Part shown: piece by piece, positions 1 through 7,595 of the stretch
How positions within the stretch are numbered: position 1 is the first letter of the stretch
Layout: every line of letters begins with the position of its first letter
From: Salipaludibacillus aurantiacus
GTDB lineage: Bacteria; Bacillota; Bacilli; Bacillales; Salisediminibacteriaceae
NCBI RefSeq assembly: GCF_900111295.1
Contig: NZ_FOGT01000014.1
Span: forward strand, 55,955 to 119,954
Direction: 5' to 3'
DNA: 64,000 bases
Translations under genes and position numbers: made by a program
Notes under the pieces: generated by a model
What the model was told of the DNA's origin: nothing
What the model saw: the letters and a program-made list of their open reading frames with translations, nothing else
The model's database searches: none

Positions 1-57
1 ACAACGTGGTGAAGTAGAAATAACAGTATGAATATGAATGAAAAAGCAGGTGAGACA

Positions 58-1044
58 ATGGTCAGTATTAAGGATGTTGCCAAGGAAGCGGGTGTAGGAC
101 TAGGTACTGTGTCGAGGGTTATTAATAAGAGTGGGCCGGTGAAGGATTCTACCCGTGTGAAAGTTGAAAAGGCAATAAAAGCTTTGAACTATAAACCAAA
201 TGAAGTAGCCCGAAGTTTTAAAATGCAGCAGACTCATTCGGTGGCACTAATTATTCCTACTTTATGGCATCCTTTTTTCTCAAAATTTGCCTACCATACG
301 GAAAAAGAATTGGCCGCCAACGGCTATAAGTTGATTGTGTGCAATTCACAGAACGAGGCAGAGAAGGAAATTAATTATATTTCTATGCTTGAAAAAAATA
401 AAATTGACGGATTAATTACGATTACGTATACTCACGATCTGGACCAGTATATATCAAGCCATCTCCCTATTGTCAGCATTGACCGGCATTTTACCCAAGA
501 TGTAGTCTATGTGACGAGCGATAATGAAACAGGAGGGAAAGTAGCCGTAAAAGAGCTTGTTAAAAGGGGCAGCTGTGAGCTGGCTTATTTAGGAAGTGTG
601 TCAGCGATAAAAAACGAATCTGTTAAACGAGTAGCCGGTTTTAAAAAAGAAGCGGAACTTCATAGGTGTAACTATCATACACTCGTCGTTGAGGAGCCTG
701 TTAAAGATATATATAAGACTGTTTTGAGATTTCTGGAAGACCATCCGAAAGTAGACGGTATATTTGCCATGAACGATAAGTGGGCGAAAATTATTATTCG
801 AACCCTAAAAGAATTAGGAAAGAACGTACCTCAAGATGTGCAGGTAATTGGTTATGACGGGATAACATCGAGTAAGGATGAGGAGTTAACATTTTCCACT
901 ATTAAACAACCGGTTCCTGACATGGCTGCACAGGCGGTCCAAGCGCTAATAAAAATAATTAAAGGCAAGGAAACTGAACAAAAAATTGTCTTGCCGGTCA
1001 CTTTTTTCGAAGGAAACAGTACGAGATCAGAAAAGCAGGGTTGA
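58..1044 (+). CDS. scrR: LacI-family sucrose operon repressor (ScrR-like)
   Basis: DNA-binding repressor predicted to control the sucrose PTS/hydrolase genes just downstream. The N-terminus (VSIKDVAKEAGVGLGTVSRV) is a LacI helix-turn-helix with hinge, followed by a periplasmic-binding-protein-like effector domain of about 270 residues; 328 aa is the usual family length. ATG codons also exist at 28 and 34, but only 58 has AGGTG at about 5 nt spacing, so it is preferred. The gene reads in the same direction as the PTS gene and is separated from it by a terminator-like hairpin and a promoter flanked by two perfect LacI-type palindromes, its likely targets. The effector (sucrose or sucrose-6-phosphate) is inferred from context only. 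Confidence 0.85.
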   Translation: MVSIKDVAKEAGVGLGTVSRVINKSGPVKDSTRVKVEKAIKALNYKPNEVARSFKMQQTHSVALIIPTLWHPFFSKFAYHTEKELAANGYKLIVCNSQNEAEKEINYISMLEKNKIDGLITITYTHDLDQYISSHLPIVSIDRHFTQDVVYVTSDNETGGKVAVKELVKRGSCELAYLGSVSAIKNESVKRVAGFKKEAELHRCNYHTLVVEEPVKDIYKTVLRFLEDHPKVDGIFAMNDKWAKIIIRTLKELGKNVPQDVQVIGYDGITSSKDEELTFSTIKQPVPDMAAQAVQALIKIIKGKETEQKIVLPVTFFEGNSTRSEKQG

Positions 1045-1073
1045 CATCGTTAAAAAAAAGAGTTAGTATTATG

Positions 1074-1110
1074 AAAAATAAAGCGTTTTCTAGAGGCGTT
1101 TTATTTTTTT
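1074..1110 (+). terminator. Terminator-like hairpin after the LacI gene
   Basis: An A-rich left arm (AAAATAAAGCG) and right arm (CGTTTTATTTTTTT) pair with one wobble and end in a run of T, 30 nt after the repressor stop. It would separate the repressor transcript from the strong promoter that follows. Confidence 0.55.
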
Positions 1111-1120
1111 ACAACAAAGA

Positions 1121-1132
1121 GGAAACGTTTCC
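1121..1132. promoter_or_regulatory. Upstream LacI-type operator (O1)
   Basis: Perfect 12-bp palindrome GGAAACGTTTCC, lying just upstream of the -35 box. An identical copy lies 65 bp downstream, which would permit repression by looping. Confidence 0.8.
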
Positions 1133-1138
1133 ACTTTG

Positions 1139-1167
1139 TTGACTAATGAACCAATTGGTATTATAAA
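1139..1167 (+). promoter_or_regulatory. SigA-type promoter of the sucrose operon
   Basis: TTGACT (1139-1144), 17-bp spacer, TATAAA (1162-1167). Predicted start of transcription is near 1174, just before the downstream operator. This is the only strong promoter seen ahead of the PTS gene. Confidence 0.75.
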
Positions 1168-1185
1168 AATTTTTTTCTTAATTAT

Positions 1186-1197
1186 GGAAACGTTTCC
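1186..1197. promoter_or_regulatory. Downstream LacI-type operator (O2)
   Basis: Second perfect GGAAACGTTTCC copy, just past the predicted transcription start, where bound repressor would block elongation or promoter clearance. It could also act as a degenerate catabolite (cre) site, although the 14-bp cre consensus is two bases longer. Confidence 0.8.
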
Positions 1198-1232
1198 GTT
1201 TTTAATTGTCATCATTTTTGGGAGGTATTAAA

Positions 1233-2615
1233 ATGGCTAAAGATGCTAAAAAAGTGACAACCGCCATAATTGAATCCTTAGGTGGAAAGGAAAACATCCG
1301 AAAAGTGTCACATTGTGCAACGAGACTGCGTGTTGAACTTTATGACGATCAAAAGTTTAATCAGGAGCTTTTGGACTCCGTTGAAGGGATAAGCGGCTAT
1401 TTTTATAAAAGTGGCCAGCATCAGATTATTCTGGGGACAGGTTTTGTTAATAAAGTATATGACGAAGTAATTAAAGCAGGAGTGGCAGAGAGTTCAGAGG
1501 AAGAAGGAAAAGAAGATAATGGAGAATCCAATAAAACAACGATTCAACAACTGACTAAGACATTTGCCAGTATCTTCATTCCTGTCATTCCTGTCTTAAT
1601 TGCAACAGGTTTACTGATGGGGCTCCGAGGACTGTTGGTGGACGGATTTGGAATGGAACTCTCAGAAACAGTATTGAATTTATCCCAAGTGTTAACTGAT
1701 ACAGCTTTCGTATTTATTCCTGTCCTTATAACATGGAGTGCCATGAAACAATTTGGCGGTTCTCCTATCATCGGTATTGCTTTAGGCCTTATGTTAGTAT
1801 CCCCAATATTACCAAGTAAATGGGATGTCACATTCGATAATGCAGAACCGCTGCTGCTTACTGTACTTGGATTTGATTTACCTATAACAGGCATGCAAAG
1901 CACCATTTTGCCCGCTGTCTTTATGGGTTGGATCGCTGCACGAATTGAAAAAGCAGCTCGTAAGGTTGTGCCTGATCTACTGGATTTACTTCTGACGCCA
2001 TTTATCACATTATTTGCTTCCATGATTCTTGGACTTGTTGTAGTAGGTCCCCTAATTTTGGGAGTGGAAGAGTTAATTTCGTCCTTTATTATGTTTTTCT
2101 TTAATCTTCCTTTGGGGATAGGCGGCATTGTTTATGGAGGAGCTATTCAGTTCTTAACGATAACAGGCATGCATCACACCATGGTGCCGATCAGTGTTCA
2201 AATGGTTGCTGAAACAGGGTTTGATCTTATTAATCCAATTGGTACCGCTGCTATTGCAGGGCAAGCAGGGGCAGGTCTTGCTGTCGTGATTAAGCAACGA
2301 AATCGTATTAAACGGGCTAATATGTTTGGTTCTGTCATTCCAACCTTTTTTGGCATAACTGAGCCGGTAATGTTTGCAATTAACCTTCCTAAAGTCAGTC
2401 CATTTTTATTTGGATGTTTAGGTGGAGCAGCTGGCGGGTGGCTTGCCTCACTTTGGGGATTGGCAGCCGCAGGAACGGGAACAACGATGCTTCCAGGGTT
2501 ATTGTTATATTTAGGTGGCGGCTTCTTCCAGTATATGCTAGTCATACTTCTCGCTTTAGGAACAGCTTTTGTAACAACCATGGTAGCGTTCCGCGAGCCT
2601 GCAGTTAAAAAGTAA
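1233..2615 (+). CDS. scrA: PTS sucrose-specific EIIBC component
   Basis: Membrane phosphotransferase that imports sucrose and phosphorylates it to sucrose-6-phosphate. Residues 1-90 form a glucose-family EIIB domain with the phosphocysteine motif SHCATRLRV (Cys28). Residues about 105-455 form the EIIC channel with some ten hydrophobic segments and the conserved FFGITEP motif. No EIIA domain is attached, so phosphate must come from a separate EIIA, as for other Bacillus SacP/ScrA proteins. The start at 1233 is set by GGGAGG eight bases upstream. Sucrose rather than trehalose is inferred from the adjacent GH32 hydrolase and the absence of a GH13 trehalase. First gene of the scrAB transcript. 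Confidence 0.88.
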   Translation: MAKDAKKVTTAIIESLGGKENIRKVSHCATRLRVELYDDQKFNQELLDSVEGISGYFYKSGQHQIILGTGFVNKVYDEVIKAGVAESSEEEGKEDNGESNKTTIQQLTKTFASIFIPVIPVLIATGLLMGLRGLLVDGFGMELSETVLNLSQVLTDTAFVFIPVLITWSAMKQFGGSPIIGIALGLMLVSPILPSKWDVTFDNAEPLLLTVLGFDLPITGMQSTILPAVFMGWIAARIEKAARKVVPDLLDLLLTPFITLFASMILGLVVVGPLILGVEELISSFIMFFFNLPLGIGGIVYGGAIQFLTITGMHHTMVPISVQMVAETGFDLINPIGTAAIAGQAGAGLAVVIKQRNRIKRANMFGSVIPTFFGITEPVMFAINLPKVSPFLFGCLGGAAGGWLASLWGLAAAGTGTTMLPGLLLYLGGGFFQYMLVILLALGTAFVTTMVAFREPAVKK

Positions 2616-2694
2616 TTTAGAAGTATATATCATTACCGCCAGCTCAGCAGTTTAATAGATTAGAAAAGCTGCTTAATTAGAAAGGATGCTTATT

Positions 2695-4146
2695 GTGCCG
2701 GAGTTTATCAATTTTGCTAATAGACAAAACAGGTTTTTGTCACTTAACGACGTCTCTCATGACTATTTACAGGAGATTAAAAATAAAACAAAGAGTGACC
2801 CCTATTATCCTGTCTACCATATTGCACCGCATCACGGTCTTTTGAATGACCCAAATGGCCTCTCTTTTTACAATGGGAGGTATCATATTTTCTATCAATG
2901 GTTTCCATTAGGGCCTGTCCATGGCCTTAAATACTGGTATCATGTGTCTACGAGCAACTTCATCGATTTCAAGGACCATGGGGTGGCATTGAAACCTGAT
3001 CAGCCATTTGATTCACATGGGTGTTTTTCTGGATGTGCGATTACTGAAGAGGATGAGCTCCATTTATATTACACAGGCAATCGTGTTACGGAGGAAAATG
3101 AAGTTCATCAGTCTCAGGTTTATGCCAAACTGAAAGCGGATGGACAACTAGCAGATAAAAAAGTCATTGTAGAAACACCTCCTAAAGGTTTTTCAGAGGA
3201 TTTTAGAGACCCGTTTGTGTTTGTAAAGAACAGAACCTACTTTATGCTCGTCGGAGGAAGACAAACGAACGGCGAAGGAGGCATAGCTCTTTTTGAAGGA
3301 GAGGATAAAGAGAATTTAACTTATAAAGGGACATTAAATACCAACTTTAATGGGGTTGGACACATGTGGGAGTGTCCGAATTATTTTGAACATAAAGAAA
3401 AAGGCATAGTGATTTTTTCTCCTCAAGGTCAATTGCCTAAAGACAAATATCATTTTAATAATGTGTTTTCTGTTGTCTATGCCATTGGCGATTGTTTTGA
3501 TTTTGACGATGTCAGGTTTAATGCAGAAAAATATCATGAGTTGGATAAAGGGTTTGATTTCTATGCCCCTCAGATTTTTGAAGACGATAAGAGCCGCCAC
3601 ATTTTGATAGGATGGTTAGGTAATTCCAAAAACTCCTATCCGACAGACGAAAACATGTGGGCTCATATGTTAACGATTCCTAGAGAAATTCTAATAGAGT
3701 CCGGCCGTTTAGTTCAAAAACCGTTAAAAGAGCTTGTGGATCTGAGGGGTGAGGCTGTAAGTGTAAGAGGCGAGCACCGTTTACACACACAATCTTTTGA
3801 GCTTGAGGTCAATGCAGACCCGCATTTTGAAATGGTATTTATGAATAATGATGGGGATTATGTGACATTTTCTTCTAGCAACGAGGAGTATTGCTTGGAT
3901 CGGACGCACATGACAGAGGTTTATGCGGTATCATATGGAACGAAACGGTATGCTATGCGAAAGGTGAAGAATGCGCATATAATTCGTATCTTTATAGATC
4001 GGTCAAGTTTAGAAATATTTTGTGATAATGGTGAAACGGTGTTTACGAGCAGAATATTTATAAAGAATTTAACTACTTTAAAAACATCTGGCGTAACAGG
4101 TGACTTATATAATTTAAAACCAATTCATTTAAGTGAAAAGAATTAG
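2695..4146 (+). CDS. scrB: Sucrose-6-phosphate hydrolase (GH32)
   Basis: Cytoplasmic beta-fructosidase that splits sucrose-6-phosphate to glucose-6-phosphate and fructose, completing the pathway begun by the upstream PTS. The GH32 signatures are in order: LLNDPNG with nucleophile Asp52, FRDPF with Asp172, and WECPN with acid/base Glu226. A five-bladed propeller is followed by a C-terminal beta-sandwich; about 483 aa is the usual length. No signal peptide is present. An ATG at 2686 overlaps the ribosome site AAAGGATG, so the in-frame GTG at 2695, with correct spacing, is the preferred start. About 80 bp from scrA with no terminator, so co-transcribed. Confidence 0.88.
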   Translation: MPEFINFANRQNRFLSLNDVSHDYLQEIKNKTKSDPYYPVYHIAPHHGLLNDPNGLSFYNGRYHIFYQWFPLGPVHGLKYWYHVSTSNFIDFKDHGVALKPDQPFDSHGCFSGCAITEEDELHLYYTGNRVTEENEVHQSQVYAKLKADGQLADKKVIVETPPKGFSEDFRDPFVFVKNRTYFMLVGGRQTNGEGGIALFEGEDKENLTYKGTLNTNFNGVGHMWECPNYFEHKEKGIVIFSPQGQLPKDKYHFNNVFSVVYAIGDCFDFDDVRFNAEKYHELDKGFDFYAPQIFEDDKSRHILIGWLGNSKNSYPTDENMWAHMLTIPREILIESGRLVQKPLKELVDLRGEAVSVRGEHRLHTQSFELEVNADPHFEMVFMNNDGDYVTFSSSNEEYCLDRTHMTEVYAVSYGTKRYAMRKVKNAHIIRIFIDRSSLEIFCDNGETVFTSRIFIKNLTTLKTSGVTGDLYNLKPIHLSEKN

Positions 4147-4648
4147 CGGTATCAATCTTCTGATTTCGGGAAAAATCCCAGCTGAAAATCCGGGAGAATT
4201 ATTTTCTTTGGAACTGAAGAAGCGGTGCAAGCGGAAAGTGTCCACCTGCTTTGTCAATATCACTCGCTATATAATTAGCTTTTAAAAAGGGCTGTTAGAA
4301 GACTTCCTTAACAGCCTGCCGCCGTCATTTATTGACGGCGTTTTTTTATGTGGTCGAAAACAGGAATATTCGCCCTTCGCTATTTTCATAAAAAAACGTT
4401 TGCCATTGTGCTGATTTTTTACAAATAAATATGGACTTTCTCAAAGGGCCAATGTCTAATGCCCAAACGAAGGCATAAGCCAAAAGAAAGGTAAAAAGAC
4501 CCCGCATCCAATGCCTGACCGAAAACCAAAACAAAATCCCAACCTATCCAATCCAACCCTCCCACACAAATTTACTCAGTGTAAGCTATCGTACAGAATC
4601 CCTTTTCAACTTAAGATAAAATATGAAATTAAAAACTAAATTGAGAAA
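4147..4648. other. Intergenic region after the sucrose operon
   Basis: Holds two plus-strand hairpins: one at 4290-4316 with arms GGCTGTTA/TAACAGCC, and the terminator listed separately. A 62-codon minus-strand frame at 4346-4534 has no convincing ribosome site and is not called. Nothing else is recognised. Confidence 0.6.
4320..4347 (+). terminator. Rho-independent terminator of the sucrose operon
   Basis: Arms CGCCGTCA (4320-4327) and TGACGGCG (4333-4340), 5-nt loop, then seven T. Confidence 0.85.
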
Positions 4649-5329
4649 TTAATAGTCGTTCAGAAAATCGGTTACTTTTTCAGCGTTTACAGAAAAATGC
4701 AGTTTTTTCTTAATATACCCTTCTTTTTTCAGCTGGCTAATAATAGCGCTTGTCGTTTCTCTAGTAGAACCAATCATATTGGCGAGGTCATGGTGGGTTA
4801 ATTTCATGTTAATCGATTGCCATTCGTTTTTTCGTTTACCGGTTTTTTCACTAAGGTGCAGGAGTAAGTACAAAAGACGGTATTTCACATCACTTAAGGC
4901 GATTTTCTCACTTAGACTATACAATTCTTTTAAACGAGAGGAGAGGATGTTTATTAATTTTAAAGCAATCTTCGGATTTTTCTCAATAAAACTTTCAAAT
5001 TCGTCTTTACTGATGACACAGACGTACGTATCCGTCATGGCTTCTGCAAAAATCTGATCATCTGTTAAAGTTAAGGAAGAAGTTTCACCAAAAATATTGC
5101 CGTCAACCAGCACATCAACGGTAAACTGTTTACCGTGCTGATTGCTTCGAAACAGACGGACTTGTCCTTTTTTTAGCAGAAATAACGCGTCTAAGGGACG
5201 ATCGGGTGATAAGATCATGGTGCCTTTTTTTATAGGTTTCATTTCGCTCATCTCATCAATGACCTTTAATTCATCCATTGGCAATTCATCTAACAGGCTA
5301 ATTTGAGAGAGGTACGTTAGTTTATCCAT
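4649..5329 (-). CDS. Crp/Fnr-family transcriptional regulator
   Basis: Regulator of 226 aa. Residues about 10-125 form a cyclic-nucleotide-binding-like beta-roll. The C-terminal winged helix-turn-helix has the recognition region HHDLANMIGSTRETTSAIIS, as in Crp/Fnr proteins. The cysteine cluster that holds the Fnr iron-sulphur centre is not present, so the signal is unknown. The frame extends further upstream, but AGGAGG at 5335-5340 fixes the start at 5329. It is divergent from the glutaredoxin-like and TlpA-like genes, and an inverted repeat suited to a Crp/Fnr dimer lies between them. Control of the redox genes is an inference from this arrangement. Confidence 0.85.
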   Translation of the reverse strand: MDKLTYLSQISLLDELPMDELKVIDEMSEMKPIKKGTMILSPDRPLDALFLLKKGQVRLFRSNQHGKQFTVDVLVDGNIFGETSSLTLTDDQIFAEAMTDTYVCVISKDEFESFIEKNPKIALKLINILSSRLKELYSLSEKIALSDVKYRLLYLLLHLSEKTGKRKNEWQSINMKLTHHDLANMIGSTRETTSAIISQLKKEGYIKKKLHFSVNAEKVTDFLNDY

Positions 5330-5438
5330 GAGTTCCTCCTTGAAGGTTTGTCTTTGGCACACACCAGAAAGTTTACGTGTTAAAGGGCTAAACTGCAACC
5401 TGATTGGTCGTGTCTATTAAGCCATGGATCTGACCCTG

Positions 5439-5456
5439 TGTTATGTTGTGATAACA
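5439..5456. promoter_or_regulatory. Candidate Crp/Fnr operator
   Basis: Perfect inverted repeat TGTTAT-N6-ATAACA in the gap between the divergent Crp/Fnr and glutaredoxin-like genes. Half-site size and 6-bp spacer are typical of this regulator family. Binding is inferred. Confidence 0.5.
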
Positions 5457-5474
5457 GCCGGAGGGAGGACCGCC

Positions 5475-5684
5475 ATGAACAACGTTGTGCTTTATACCAT
5501 ACCGGGATGTATGAAGTGCCATTATGTAAAAAAATTATTGTGTATTAAAAATATCACGTTTATTGAAAAAAATATATTTGATAATTCGGCAGCCCGGTCA
5601 GAATTAATGGACATAGCGGGTAGAATTACTCCGCCAGTGCTGTCTGTTAACGGACAAATCATTACTGAGTATGATAACCTCTGA
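5475..5684 (+). CDS. Glutaredoxin-like small thiol protein
   Basis: A 69-aa protein beginning MNNVVLYTIPGCMKCHYVKK, with a CxxC redox pair at Cys12 and Cys15 after the first beta strand, and TPPVLSVNG further on, matching the cis-proline region of glutaredoxins (TVP normally). Start chosen at the ATG after GGAGGGAGGA. The natural partner could be the TlpA-like protein 50 bp downstream, which probably shares the transcript. It is shorter than classical glutaredoxins (about 80 aa) and its substrate is unknown. Confidence 0.75.
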   Translation: MNNVVLYTIPGCMKCHYVKKLLCIKNITFIEKNIFDNSAARSELMDIAGRITPPVLSVNGQIITEYDNL

Positions 5685-5733
5685 ATGCATGATCAATACG
5701 GATACCTGCCTATTATGAAAAGGAGTGAGATAA

Positions 5734-6513
5734 TTGTTATTAAATAAGTTAAATCATATTGAGTTGAGTGATGTAGAAGGGAATCGGATCTCTACAAAAG
5801 ATTATCTTGGTAAAGATACGTTAATTTTTATGTGGGCGTCCTGGTGACGCTGCAGAGAACAACTGCCAGGCTGGCAGAATGTGTATGAGAAATATAAGCA
5901 GAATGGATTTGAGGTACTGTCTGTTGCGGTGGATTTACAAGGACCTGGGGTTGTGAAGCCTCATATCCAGAATACCTCTTTTAAGACAGTCGTCGACACG
6001 GAAAATAAATTAGCGGATATGTTTGGGTTTAAAATGATCCCTAACGGCATTTTCGTTGATAGAGGGGGCGTCGTGCGCCTCATTAAAGAAGGGTTCCATG
6101 TGACTGAAGACGATCACCTAGAAGCTGTAAAAACCTTAATTTTTAAAGAGGCGGAAAAGGTTGAACTGGATAAAGGATCGAATGGCAAGTGCCAAGCCTT
6201 ATCGCCTTTAGAAACTGAACTCGCCCAAACAAAATACAAACTTGCCATGGTGTATGCCAGCCAAGATGAGAAAGAGGCTGCTTTAAAAGAACTTGACGAA
6301 GCGCTGCGTATTGACCCGGAAAACTTTGTCATTCGTAAGCAACGCTGGTATTTGAGGTATCCTGAAAAATTCTCACCCTCCATTGACTTCGAATGGCAGA
6401 AGCAGCAATTAGAAAAAGAGAAAGTTGAAGAAGCTCAGTTAACGAATGACCCTGACTGCGGGCCTGACGAATGCAATATAGAGGGAGAGACAAAACCCCG
6501 GTCAGAAGAGTAA
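5734..6513 (+). CDS. TlpA/ResA-like redoxin, candidate selenoprotein (in-frame UGA as Sec)
   Basis: Thiol-disulphide protein read through a single in-frame TGA at 5845-5847 (residue 38), giving 259 aa. The start is the TTG at 5734, eight bases after GGAG of AAAAGGAGTGAG. Before the TGA the reading frame encodes a TlpA-type N-terminus ending FMWASW. Directly after it comes RCREQLPGW, matching the ...WASWCxxCREE.P active site. The TGA thus takes the place of the first catalytic cysteine, with one residue fewer before the remaining Cys (U-x-C). The domain continues with VDTENKLADMFGFKMIPNG, where the Pro is the cis-proline, then a TPR-like helical tail and a terminal CGPDEC motif. No other stop or frameshift occurs. 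A hairpin of SECIS geometry follows the TGA. The alternative is a nonsense mutation, perhaps by a 3-nt deletion; the second case at 9369 argues against this. No signal peptide, so probably cytoplasmic. Confidence 0.72.
5845..5877 (+). promoter_or_regulatory. Candidate bacterial SECIS element (TlpA-like gene)
   Basis: TGA at 5845-5847 is followed by stem CTGCCA (5863-5868)/TGGCAG (5872-5877) with loop GGC. The first loop G is 22 nt after the TGA, within the 16-37 nt window of the published bacterial SECIS model, which also asks for a G among the first two loop bases and a stem of at least 4 bp. Confidence 0.65.
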
Positions 6514-6546
6514 GCCAAAAAGGCACTTGCTAAACGGTAACTTTAT

Positions 6547-6577
6547 AAAAACCAGCATGTGAAATGCTGGTTTTTTT
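6547..6577 (+). terminator. Rho-independent terminator
   Basis: Arms AAAACCAGCAT and ATGCTGGTTTT with a short GTGAA loop and seven T, 33 nt after the TlpA-like stop. Confidence 0.85.
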
Positions 6578-6783
6578 ACGCTGATTAAGTCTAACTCTGC
6601 TCTGGCGCCCAACTTCACAGCTTTTCTCAAGACTAGGAAGGAAAGTTTGCTTTTTTCGAGTTTGAGAAGCTAGTGATGTGATGTGTAAGTAAGCTTACAT
6701 ACTAAAGCTGCTAGTCTAAAATACTATAGAGAGACCCCATAAATTTCATAAATAAAACAGTTATTAGAGGAGGACAACGTTAT

Positions 6784-7446
6784 ATGCCTAAAAAATCCAT
6801 AATTAAATGGGTAGCTGTTATTCTATTAATCGGCTTTCTATTTTGGTTTAACTCCCAGTATTTAAATATCCGCCCCCAGGAAATAAGAGAGTGGATATTA
6901 GGATTTGGATTATTTGCTCCACTCATTTATATCTTACTCTATACTGTCAGGCCGCTCATTCTTTTTCCGGCCTCAGTCATGACTCTTGCCGGCGGGCTTG
7001 CATTCGGGGCACTATGGGGCACAGTTTTAACAGTTATTGGCGCTACTGGTTCAGCAGCCTTAGCGTTTATTGTCGCGCGTAAACTTGGGAAAAATATGGC
7101 TTCTAAAGACTGGAAAGGCAAAGGAGAAAAAATTCAGCAGCAATTAGAAAATAACGGCTTTTATTATATCTTATTGTTACGGTTTGTTCCTTTATTTAAC
7201 TTTGATATGATCAGCTATTTAGCAGGCATCTCAAAAGTAAAATTTGTACCTTTCATTCTCGGGACCGCTGGAGGGATGATACCTGCCACGTTTGCTTATG
7301 CATTCTTAGGTTCAAGTCTCCTGGCGCCTAATATTGAAACGGTTCTTATGGCTATTGGCTTTTTCGTTCTAATCACAGTGATATCGTTTTTACTGAACAA
7401 AAAAATAAAAGGGAAATTCGGAATGCAAGAAAGCAATTATAAATAA
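6784..7446 (+). CDS. TVP38/TMEM64 family membrane protein
   Basis: Integral membrane protein of 220 aa with about six hydrophobic segments. The central SNARE-associated (DedA-like) region includes FPASVMTLAGGLAFG and the hallmark LLRFVPLFNFDMISYLAGIS. The biochemical role of the family is not settled; DedA relatives flip undecaprenyl phosphate or other lipids, and in several bacteria TVP38 genes sit beside MerA-like flavoproteins, as here. Ribosome site GAGGAGG lies about 11 nt before the ATG. It is followed after 150 bp by the flavoprotein gene, and the two may work together. Confidence 0.85.
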   Translation: MPKKSIIKWVAVILLIGFLFWFNSQYLNIRPQEIREWILGFGLFAPLIYILLYTVRPLILFPASVMTLAGGLAFGALWGTVLTVIGATGSAALAFIVARKLGKNMASKDWKGKGEKIQQQLENNGFYYILLLRFVPLFNFDMISYLAGISKVKFVPFILGTAGGMIPATFAYAFLGSSLLAPNIETVLMAIGFFVLITVISFLLNKKIKGKFGMQESNYK

Positions 7447-7595
7447 AAGCAACCCTTCACCAATTTGATACGTTCGTATTTCTTAAAGTGTGTGAACACG
7501 TCATGTCTGAGGCAAAAACGACCCCAGGTTCTCGTAGATAAACTAAAAAAAACGTGAGCGCGACCATTAAATAGGGAAGAGAGGGTGATCATACG

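Noticed and set aside
1186..1197. Classical catabolite cre site
   Set aside because: The 12-bp palindrome lacks the two central extra bases of the 14-bp cre consensus; assigned to the adjacent LacI regulator, though CcpA contact is not excluded.
4346..4534. 62-codon minus-strand frame with a hydrophobic start
   Set aside because: No ribosome site of normal strength, biased composition, and it runs across the operon terminator; kept as intergenic.
5881..6513. Separate gene starting after the TGA of the TlpA-like gene
   Set aside because: It would begin at GTG without a ribosome site and without the redox motif; the upstream frame supplies both, so one gene read through UGA is preferred.
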